In this document: one piece after another, positions 18,402 to 24,659 of the stretch | Layout of the letters: each line of letters begins with the position of its first letter | How positions within the stretch are numbered: position 1 is the stretch's first letter | DNA from: an uncultured Lachnospiraceae bacterium | GTDB taxonomy: Bacteria; Bacillota; Clostridia; Lachnospirales; Lachnospiraceae | Length of the DNA stretch: 24,659 bases | Assembly: GCA_910578115.1 (NCBI GenBank) | Contig: CAJTPO010000040.1 | Span: 18,560-43,218 of the forward strand | Direction of reading: 5' to 3' | Notes under the pieces: generated by a model | What the model saw: the letters and a program-made list of their open reading frames with translations, nothing else | Database searches by the model: none | Told to the model about the DNA's origin: nothing | Made by a program: the position numbers and the translations under genes

Positions 18402-20822
18402 ATGAATACAGCATTATCGTGGATCAAGGCATATGTGCCTGATCTGGACTGTACAGATCAGGAATATATGGATGCTATGACATTGTCGGGAACGAAAGTG
18501 GAAGGATACAGCAGACGGGATCACAATCTGGAGAAGATAGTGGTCGGTCAGATCGAGAAGATCGAGAGACATCCGGATGCGGATAAGCTGATCGTGTGCC
18601 AGGTGAATATCGGTACCGAGGTGATCCAGATTGTGACCGGTGCGCCGAATGTAAAAGAAGGGGATAAGATACCGGTGGTATTGGATGGCGGTAAAGTCGC
18701 AGGCGGCCATGACGGCGGTCCGCTGCCGGAAGAAGGCATCTCGATCAAGGCCGGTAAACTGCGGGGGATACCGTCTAACGGCATGATGTGTTCTATAGAA
18801 GAGCTGGGATCCGACAGAAATATGTATCCGGAAGCTCCGGAATATGGAATTTATATTTTCAAGGATCATGTGAAGGTCGGTTCCGATGCCATAGAGGCGC
18901 TGGGGCTTCATGATACCGTATTCGAATATGAAGTGACTTCCAATAGAGTGGACTGCTACAGCGTGATCGGTATCGCGAGAGAGGCGGCGGCAACATTTCG
19001 GAAACCGTTCTATCCTCCCCAGGTAATCGTGACAGGGAATGGCGGCAATGTGGAAGACTATATTTCTGTTGAAGTGGAAGATCCGGAACTCTGTCCTCGC
19101 TATTGTGCGAGAGTGTGCACCAACATTCAGATCGGACCTTCCCCGGAATGGATGCAGAGACGTCTTGCGGCCAGCGGCATCCGTCCCATCAACAATCTGG
19201 TGGACATCACGAATTACGTGATGGAGGAATATGGACAGCCCATGCACGCTTATGACCTGGAGACGATTGCAGGACATAAGATCATTGTCCGCCGGGCGAA
19301 GGACGGCGATGTATTCCGTACATTGGACGGACAGGAGAGAAATCTGGATGCCGATGTGCTGATGATCTGTGATGCGGAGAAAGAAGTCGGCATTGCCGGT
19401 ATCATGGGTGGTGAGAATTCGATGATCACCGATGATGTTAAGACAGTTCTGTTTGAGGCGGCATGTTTCAACGGGGCAAACATTCGTAAATCAGCGAAGC
19501 GGGTGGGGCTTAGAACTGACGCATCGGGCAAGTTTGAGAAAGGACTTGATCCGCATAATGCGGAGGCGGCGATCAACAGGGCGTGTCAGCTGATCGAGGA
19601 GCTGGGCTGTGGTGAAGTAGTGAACGGTATGGTAGACGTCTGCGGTGAACTCACACCGGAAGTCGAGCTTAAGTTTGAACCGGACAAATACAACAGACTG
19701 CTTGGTACGGATGTATCAAAAGAAGAAATGCTGGAAATCTTTAAGAGGATAGAAGTAAGGTATGATGCGGAGACGGAGAAACTGATCATCCCGACCTTCC
19801 GGCAGGACATTCTGCGGCAGTGTGATATTGCGGAGGAAGTGGCGCGCTTCTATGGCTATGATAAGATACCGTCTACCTTGCCGAATGGAGAAGCTACAAC
19901 CGGTAAACTGCCCTTTAAACTGCGCATTGAACAGAAGGCAAGGGATATTGCGGAATACTGCGGTTTTTCCCAGGGAATGTGTTATTCTTTTGAAAGTCCG
20001 AAAGTATTTGACAGGCTGCTGCTCAGTGCAGACGATCCGGCGCGTCAGGCGATCAGCATTTCAAATCCGCTGGGAGAAGATTTCTCTATCATGCGGACCG
20101 TTTCCTTGAATGGTATGTTGATAAGCCTTGCGACCAATTATAACAGAAGAAATAAGGATGTCAGATTATACGAGCTGGGAAATATCTATATTCCGAAGGA
20201 GCTGCCGTTGACAGAACTTCCTGACGAACGGATGCAGTTTACACTGGGTATGTATGGTGAAGGCGATTTCTTTACCATGAAGGGGGTCATTGAAGAGTTC
20301 TTTGAAAGTATCGGCCTTTGCAAAAAGATCACCTATGATCCGAATGCCGGCAGGAACTTCCTGCATCCGGGCAGACAGGCGAATGTGATCTATGAAGGAT
20401 GCATTCTCGGTTATCTGGGAGAAGTGCACCCGGAGGTCTGTGACAATTATGATATGAAGACAAAAGCCTATGTGGCGGTGCTGGATATGCCAAAGATCAT
20501 ACCATATGCAACTTTTGATCGTAAATATGAGGGAATTGCAAAGTATCCGGCTGTTATGAGAGATATCAGCATGGTTGTTCCCAAGGAGATCATGGTTGGT
20601 CAGATTGAGGCTGTCATTGCCCAGCGCGGCGGCAGGATTCTGGAGGATTATCAACTGTTTGATATTTATGAAGGGGATCAGATCAAAGCCGGCTATAAGT
20701 CTGTAGCGTATTCTATCACGTTCCGCGCTAAAGACAGAACGCTGGAAGAGAGTGATATAACAGCAGCAATGAAAAAGATACTCAACGGACTGGAAGGCAT
20801 GGGAATTGAGCTGAGAAGTTAG
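18402..20822 (+). CDS. pheT: phenylalanine--tRNA ligase beta subunit
   Basis: The 806 residues carry the full domain set. The N-terminal part MNTALSWIKAYV is followed by an EMAP/OB-type tRNA-binding domain (about 35-150, with HPDADKLIVCQV and GIPSNGMMCS). The B3/B4 editing domain comes next (about 205-375), then B5 (about 400-470, DILRQCDIAEEVARFYGY) and the catalytic-like core (about 480-690). The C-terminal FDX-ACB anticodon-binding domain (about 710-805) has KYPAVMRDISMVV and ends in GMGIELRS. ATG 18402 is chosen over 18390 because GGAGG lies just before it. The 85-base gap after pheS includes a short stem (CAGGG/CCCTG near 18370) and no promoter, so the genes are co-transcribed. Confidence 0.98.
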   Translation: MNTALSWIKAYVPDLDCTDQEYMDAMTLSGTKVEGYSRRDHNLEKIVVGQIEKIERHPDADKLIVCQVNIGTEVIQIVTGAPNVKEGDKIPVVLDGGKVAGGHDGGPLPEEGISIKAGKLRGIPSNGMMCSIEELGSDRNMYPEAPEYGIYIFKDHVKVGSDAIEALGLHDTVFEYEVTSNRVDCYSVIGIAREAAATFRKPFYPPQVIVTGNGGNVEDYISVEVEDPELCPRYCARVCTNIQIGPSPEWMQRRLAASGIRPINNLVDITNYVMEEYGQPMHAYDLETIAGHKIIVRRAKDGDVFRTLDGQERNLDADVLMICDAEKEVGIAGIMGGENSMITDDVKTVLFEAACFNGANIRKSAKRVGLRTDASGKFEKGLDPHNAEAAINRACQLIEELGCGEVVNGMVDVCGELTPEVELKFEPDKYNRLLGTDVSKEEMLEIFKRIEVRYDAETEKLIIPTFRQDILRQCDIAEEVARFYGYDKIPSTLPNGEATTGKLPFKLRIEQKARDIAEYCGFSQGMCYSFESPKVFDRLLLSADDPARQAISISNPLGEDFSIMRTVSLNGMLISLATNYNRRNKDVRLYELGNIYIPKELPLTELPDERMQFTLGMYGEGDFFTMKGVIEEFFESIGLCKKITYDPNAGRNFLHPGRQANVIYEGCILGYLGEVHPEVCDNYDMKTKAYVAVLDMPKIIPYATFDRKYEGIAKYPAVMRDISMVVPKEIMVGQIEAVIAQRGGRILEDYQLFDIYEGDQIKAGYKSVAYSITFRAKDRTLEESDITAAMKKILNGLEGMGIELRS

Positions 20823-20833
20823 AAGATGGAAGG

Positions 20834-21020
20834 CCTGTAATTGCCGGCACAACAGGTATGGCTGTGAAATTACAGGAAACAGACTGCGCATAATGCGGGA
20901 AAGAGATGGAGGAAAGATTGAAAATTAAAATTTTCAATCGCGAGATTTGTGTCTGCGCGTTGCTTGCCACAAACTCGTTTAATGCGACGTCTCAACATAG
21001 TTGAGACAAAAGCAGCGCAG
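20834..21020. repeat. structured intergenic element with four stem-loops and a possible pseudoknot
   Basis: The stems seen are CCTGTAATT/AATTACAGG (20834-20842, 20868-20876); GATTGAAAATT/AATTTTCAATC (20916-20926, 20929-20939); CGAGATTTGTG/CACAAACTCG with one bulge (20941-20951, 20968-20977); and GTCTCAAC/GTTGAGAC (20989-20996, 21000-21007). In addition CTGCGC-GT-TGCTT in the loop of the third stem (20953-20965) is complementary to AAGCAGCGCAG (21010-21020). That pairing would make a pseudoknot around the fourth stem. No gene or T-run terminator is found. It may be a leader RNA of the peptidase gene that starts 14 bases later, or a dispersed structured repeat. Confidence 0.6.
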
Positions 21021-21034
21021 AAATGGAGGAAAAC

Positions 21035-22462
21035 ATGGAATACAGAAACACATGGGAACTTTATAAAGAGGAGCAGTTAAACGAGGTGGATGCTTTCGCA
21101 CAGGAATATATGAGCTTTCTGGATCAGGGTAAAACAGAGCGCGAATGCATTGATGAGATTGTCAATAAGATCGAAGAAGAAGGTTACAGAGAGCTGAGTG
21201 CGGTGATTGCATCCGGTGACAAGCTTACAGCAGGGGATAAGGTCTATTCCGTATGGATGAATAAATCCATCGTTATGTTCCAGATCGGAAGGAATAAAAT
21301 GGAAGATGGTATCAATATTCTCGGAGCGCACATCGATTCTCCACGACTGGATATCAAGCAGAATCCACTGTACGAAGAGGGGGGATTCGCTTATCTGGAT
21401 ACCCATTACTACGGTGGCGTGAAGAAATATCAGTGGGTGACGATTCCTCTTGCTGTTCATGGTGTGGTGGTGAAGAAAGACGGCACGACGGTGGAGATCA
21501 ATGTAGGTGAGAAGGAGGACGATCCGGTGTTTTTTGTATCGGATCTGTTGATTCATCTGGCGCAGGAGCAGTTGGAGAAGAAAGCAAATAAGGTGATTGA
21601 GGGAGAAGCGCTGGATATTATAATCGGGAACAAGCCGCTTGTGATCGATAAGAAGGATGAAAAAGAGGATGCGGATGAGAAATCGACAGAAAAAGATGCA
21701 GTAAAAAAGAGTATTCTGGAGATCCTGCAGAAATCTTATGATATTGAAGAAGAGGATTTTATCTCTGCAGAGCTGGAGGTGGTACCGGCCGGTAAGGCGC
21801 GTGAGGCAGGCTTTGACCGCAGCATGATACTGGCATATGGTCAGGATGACAGGGTCTGTGCGTTTACTTCTCTGAAAGCGATGCTGGAGATCAAAGAGAC
21901 GGATCGTACGGCCTGCTGCATTTTGGTAGACAAGGAAGAAATTGGCAGTGTAGGGGCTACGGGTATGCAGTCCAGATTTTTTGAAAATGCGGTGGCGGAG
22001 GTAATGAATCTGACAGGTGGATACAGTGAATTAAATCTGCGCAGATGTCTTGCACGTTCCTGCATGCTTTCTTCGGATGTGAGCAGCGCATTTGATCCGG
22101 CTTTTGCATCCAGTTTTGATAAGAAAAATGTCGCTTATTTAAGTGGTGGTATGGTATTCAATAAATTTACCGGTTCCAGAGGCAAATCGGGATCCAATGA
22201 TGCCAATGCCGAGTATCTGGGGCATATTCGGGCGATCTTCGAGAAGGAGAATGTGAATTTCCAGACAGCGGAGCTTGGTAAGGTTGATCTGGGCGGCGGC
22301 GGAACAATCGCTTATATTCTTGCGCTGTACGGCATGAATGTTATTGACTGTGGTGTCGCGGTGTTGAATATGCATGCACCTTGGGAAGCTACCAGCAAGA
22401 TCGATGTCTATGAGACGAAGAGAGGATATGTGGCCTTTTTGGAGAATGCGGATCTGAACTGA
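21035..22462 (+). CDS. M18-family zinc aminopeptidase
   Basis: The 475 residues fit the M18 (aminopeptidase I / aspartyl aminopeptidase) family. Metal and catalytic segments appear in order: GAHIDSPRLDIK with the first His near residue 99, AYGQDDRVCAFTSLKAM with the bridging Asp near 270, VDKEEIGSVGATGMQS with the Glu pair near 304, and the C-terminal MHAPWEATSKIDVYE with the last His near 450. These dinuclear zinc enzymes remove N-terminal residues, often acidic ones, from cytoplasmic peptides. There is an acidic-basic insertion near residues 200-225 (KKDEKEDADEKSTEKD) between domains. ATG 21035 is chosen over 21023 because GGAGG (21027 onward) precedes it. queA follows after 52 bases. Confidence 0.93.
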   Translation: MEYRNTWELYKEEQLNEVDAFAQEYMSFLDQGKTERECIDEIVNKIEEEGYRELSAVIASGDKLTAGDKVYSVWMNKSIVMFQIGRNKMEDGINILGAHIDSPRLDIKQNPLYEEGGFAYLDTHYYGGVKKYQWVTIPLAVHGVVVKKDGTTVEINVGEKEDDPVFFVSDLLIHLAQEQLEKKANKVIEGEALDIIIGNKPLVIDKKDEKEDADEKSTEKDAVKKSILEILQKSYDIEEEDFISAELEVVPAGKAREAGFDRSMILAYGQDDRVCAFTSLKAMLEIKETDRTACCILVDKEEIGSVGATGMQSRFFENAVAEVMNLTGGYSELNLRRCLARSCMLSSDVSSAFDPAFASSFDKKNVAYLSGGMVFNKFTGSRGKSGSNDANAEYLGHIRAIFEKENVNFQTAELGKVDLGGGGTIAYILALYGMNVIDCGVAVLNMHAPWEATSKIDVYETKRGYVAFLENADLN

Positions 22463-22514
22463 AGATCTTGTCATGAATTCTCGCTGTGCCCAGGAATATT
22501 TGAGGAAACGGGAA

Positions 22515-23573
22515 ATGAATGAACTGAAAAAATCAGATTTTTATTTTGATCTGCCGGAAGAGCTGATCGCACAGGATCCACTGGAGGACCGTTCAGGCTC
22601 CAGATTACTGTTGCTGAATAAGTATGATGGCAGTACGGAACATCATATCTTTAAGGAGATCATTGATTATTTAAGACCGGGTGACTGCCTGGTCTTAAAT
22701 AACACAAAGGTATTGCCGGCGAGACTTATGGGTGTCAAGGAGGATACCGGTGCCGCGATAGAGCTTCTTCTTTTGAAAAGGAAGGAGAAAGATATTTGGG
22801 AGACGCTTGTAAGACCGGGTAAAAAGGCCAGACCTGGTACGCATATTGTTTTTGGGGACAGCTGCCTGAGGGCGGAGATCATTAAGATCGCAGAGGAAGG
22901 AAACCGTCTGGTGCGTTTTACTTATGATGGTATCTTCGAAGAGGTGTTGGATCGATTGGGGGAAATGCCCCTGCCCCCTTATATAACCCATAAGCTGCAG
23001 GATAAGAACCGCTATCAGACTGTATATGCTAAATATGAGGGATCGGCGGCGGCTCCGACGGCGGGACTGCATTTCACAAAAGAGCTGCTGCAGCGGATAG
23101 AGGAGAAGGGGATTTCCATTGCCTATGTGACGCTGCATGTTGGTCTGGGAACGTTTCGCCCGGTCAAGGCGGATAACATTCTGGAGCATCATATGCATTC
23201 CGAGTACTATCAGGTGACCAGGGAAGCGGCAGAGAAGATCAACCATGCCAGGGCGGAAGGCGGGCGGGTGATCTGTGTGGGAACCACAAGCTGCAGGACA
23301 GTTGAGAGCGCAGCCCGGGAGGACGGTACGCTGCAGGAATGCTGTGATAATACAGAGATTTTTATTTATCCGGGATACCGGTTTAAGATTATGGATTGCC
23401 TGATCACCAATTTTCATCTTCCGGAATCTACGCTTGTCATGCTGGTCTCCGCATTGGCGGGCAGGGAGAATGTATTGCATGCGTACGAGGAGGCAAAGCG
23501 GGAAAAGTATCGATTTTTTAGTTTTGGGGATGCAATGTTCCTTACGGATTCCTTTACAAAAGACAACAAATAG
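22515..23573 (+). CDS. queA: S-adenosylmethionine:tRNA ribosyltransferase-isomerase QueA
   Basis: The 352 residues are near the usual 340-345. Family landmarks are SDFYFDLPEELIAQDPLEDR at the N-terminus (quoted as FDLPEELIAQ), LVLNNTKVLPARL, the segment APTAGLHFT near residue 195, HVGLGTFRPV near residue 218 and TNFHLPESTLVMLVSA near residue 310. QueA transfers and rearranges the ribosyl part of SAM onto preQ1 in tRNA anticodons, making epoxyqueuosine. ATG 22515 fits the family N-terminus; the upstream ATG 22473 would add 14 unrelated residues and lacks a binding site. The preQ1 synthesis genes and tgt are not in view. Confidence 0.97.
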   Translation: MNELKKSDFYFDLPEELIAQDPLEDRSGSRLLLLNKYDGSTEHHIFKEIIDYLRPGDCLVLNNTKVLPARLMGVKEDTGAAIELLLLKRKEKDIWETLVRPGKKARPGTHIVFGDSCLRAEIIKIAEEGNRLVRFTYDGIFEEVLDRLGEMPLPPYITHKLQDKNRYQTVYAKYEGSAAAPTAGLHFTKELLQRIEEKGISIAYVTLHVGLGTFRPVKADNILEHHMHSEYYQVTREAAEKINHARAEGGRVICVGTTSCRTVESAAREDGTLQECCDNTEIFIYPGYRFKIMDCLITNFHLPESTLVMLVSALAGRENVLHAYEEAKREKYRFFSFGDAMFLTDSFTKDNK

Positions 23574-23634
23574 AGTAGAATAGAAACAGAAGTATATATG
23601 GAATTACTTTTAGGTAAGAGGAAGGTAAAGAATT

Positions 23635-23976
23635 ATGCAGGAGAGAAGAAAGAATCAACGGATAGAACTGGAAGGCAAGCTGGTGGTCAAGAGAATGGAT
23701 CAGGGCGGCAAGGCGGAGAACATAGGCATTGCGATCAATGACTGCTCCAAGACGGGAGTTGGTTTTGTCTGTGCGGAAAGATTGGAGATGGGCGCAGTCT
23801 ATGAGGCTTTTCTGACGATCTGGACGAAAGAAGTCCTTCATGTATTTCTGGAAGTGGTGCGTGTTGAGAACAAGCAGAATGGCAAATTTGAATACGGGGC
23901 GATCTTTATCGGCATGTCTGAGATGGATGCGAGCAGAATTGAGACGTACGGGACTATTCAGAATATGAATGTATAG
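23635..23976 (+). CDS. PilZ-domain protein, probable cyclic di-GMP receptor
   Basis: A single PilZ domain of 113 residues. The N-terminal RRKNQRI gives the R-x4-R type nucleotide-binding motif, and NDCSKTGVGF near residue 43 is the second motif ([DN]-x-S-x2-G). The remaining beta strands (YEAFLTIW, VFLEVVRVE, EYGAIFIGM) complete the barrel. Such small stand-alone proteins change shape on binding c-di-GMP and act on partners in motility, adhesion or export. AGGAAGG lies about 9 bases before ATG 23635. It probably belongs to the queA transcript (61-base gap) and is followed after 14 bases by the VanZ-like gene, a possible partner. Confidence 0.9.
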   Translation: MQERRKNQRIELEGKLVVKRMDQGGKAENIGIAINDCSKTGVGFVCAERLEMGAVYEAFLTIWTKEVLHVFLEVVRVENKQNGKFEYGAIFIGMSEMDASRIETYGTIQNMNV

Positions 23977-23990
23977 GAAAACAGATTGGA

Positions 23991-24488
23991 ATGAATCAGG
24001 GAAAACATAAAAATCTGTGGCTGGAACTTACGGTGATCGTTGCATCGGTTCTTGCATTGGCGCTGCTGGTATATTTTGTTATGATTGTTTCATTTCAGAG
24101 CGGTGTCAGTTCTACGAATGTAAGTATGCGGCTGGCCGGCCGGATTGCCAGAACAGTGTTTGAGGATCCGGAGCAGGAACAGATAGAAACAGTCAGCCGG
24201 ATGATTCGTTATGGAGCACATCTGGCCTTGTTTTTTGTAGTTGGACTGGTTACGGCTTTTGTCAGTATGGTCATATTCAGAGGATATTTTCGGATTGTGG
24301 GTATTTTGTTGTCAGGAGCGGTCTGTTATATGCTGGCTTACTATACGGAATATTTTAAGCAGTATGTAGATGGCAGGCATTTTCAGATGACCGATGTGCA
24401 GTTGAACTGGTACGGTTGTCTTGCCGGAATTTTTTGTATGGTGGGTTCCTATTTTTTGAACAGACTGTTGGTTAAGATGTCAACTTAA
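23991..24488 (+). CDS. VanZ-family membrane protein
   Basis: The 165 residues have about four membrane spans and the VanZ pattern. After the first span comes FQSGVSSTNVSMRLAGRIA, then MIRYGAHLALFFVVGLV (the conserved K/R-x-x-H after which the second span begins). Then YYTEYFKQYVDGRHFQMTDVQ (quoted as EYFKQYVDGRHFQMTD), equivalent to the DE-x-x-Q-x-F-x-x-GR-x-x-x-x-D core, and LNWYGCLAG follow. VanZ itself lowers teicoplanin sensitivity in enterococci by an unknown route; most relatives have no known function. There are no other van genes here, so drug resistance should not be assumed. The terminator at 24577 probably closes the unit. Confidence 0.85.
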   Translation: MNQGKHKNLWLELTVIVASVLALALLVYFVMIVSFQSGVSSTNVSMRLAGRIARTVFEDPEQEQIETVSRMIRYGAHLALFFVVGLVTAFVSMVIFRGYFRIVGILLSGAVCYMLAYYTEYFKQYVDGRHFQMTDVQLNWYGCLAGIFCMVGSYFLNRLLVKMST

Positions 24489-24576
24489 AAGGACAGCAGG
24501 GACCAGGTCAGTAACAGCACAGTCTGCAGATTCAGCGTGTTAATATGTATTGTTAATTGAATAGAGTATATTTACA

Positions 24577-24611
24577 TAAAAGCAGGCGGACTTTAATCCG
24601 TCTGCTTTTTA
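24577..24611 (+). terminator. terminator after the VanZ-like gene
   Basis: AAAAGCAG-G-CGGA (24578-24590) pairs with TCCG-T-CTGCTTTT (24597-24609) around CTTTAA, followed by T. The stem is strong. It also provides the kind of site used by class C group II introns, which begins directly after it. Confidence 0.85.
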
Positions 24612-24612
24612 T

Positions 24613-24659
24613 GTGTGCCCGGTGGGCACACGTTCTAACGGGTGAAAGTCCCCAATCTG
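24613..24659 (+). mobile_element. probable 5' end of a group II intron, cut by the window edge
   Basis: The sequence opens with GTGTG, the group II intron 5' consensus (GUGYG). GTGTGCCC (24613-24620) forms a perfect eight-pair hairpin with GGGCACAC (24624-24631), followed by TTCTAACGGGTGAAAGTCCC, which resembles the start of domain I in bacterial introns. It begins two bases after the T run of a rho-independent terminator, the preferred insertion context of class C (IIC) introns. The reverse transcriptase gene and 3' end would lie to the right of the window. Confidence 0.65.

Noticed and set aside
23991..24488. Glycopeptide resistance gene
   Set aside because: The VanZ fold is widespread without resistance, and no vanA/H/X/R/S-type genes are in the window.

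Overview
The window looks like chromosome of a Lachnospiraceae-type bacterium (Firmicutes, Clostridia) of moderate GC. The grounds are the gene order (eetA/eetB-like pair next to ruvAB, T-box-controlled pheST, queA), strong GGAGG-type ribosome binding sites, a Clostridia-style 6S RNA and a SpoIID/LytB-family protein. This placement is inference from content; no database was consulted.

Layout. 1-1022: the end of a TetR-family regulator overlapping a PEBP-family (YbhB-like) protein gene. 1023-2180: accessory DNA with a decayed TnpV-like transposon gene, a complete candidate type I toxin-antitoxin locus (38-aa holin-like toxin plus convergent antisense RNA) and a MITE-like inverted-repeat element. 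2185-2913 (minus): an autoregulated XRE repressor and a small membrane protein whose natural start is cut off by an in-frame TGA. 3063-4375: a NusG-II domain protein and a Gx-transporter/HepI-type membrane protein, the families called EetA and EetB in the extracellular electron transfer locus of Listeria. 4387-4560: a striking degenerate 17-bp tandem repeat. 4579-6209: ruvA-ruvB. 6394-8246 (minus): an ABC exporter whose upstream DNA carries three nested perfect inverted repeats, a possible operator-containing promoter and a possible 29-codon ORF. 8345-10718 (minus): a coiled-coil protein of unknown function and an Abi-family HEPN protein. 10741-10831: a second, partial copy of the MITE-like repeat. 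10883-13308: a GH31 alpha-xylosidase/alpha-glucosidase. 13358-13618: 6S RNA with promoter and terminator. 13711-16913: a large SpoIID/LytB protein and a YihY/BrkB membrane protein. 16888-20822: promoter, T-box leader, pheS and pheT. 20834-21020: a structured intergenic element. 21035-24488: M18 aminopeptidase, queA, a PilZ protein and a VanZ-like membrane protein, probably one operon. 24577-24659: a terminator followed at once by what looks like the 5' end of a group II intron, cut by the window edge.

Most of the window is housekeeping core (recombination, tRNA charging, tRNA modification, peptidoglycan and carbohydrate enzymes). The accessory signal lies at 1023-2913, 4387-4560, 8079-8246, 9706-10831, 20834-21020 and the right end. 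The two observations most worth testing are the type I toxin-antitoxin locus, where promoters and terminators on both strands can be read directly, and the nested inverted repeats in front of the ABC exporter.
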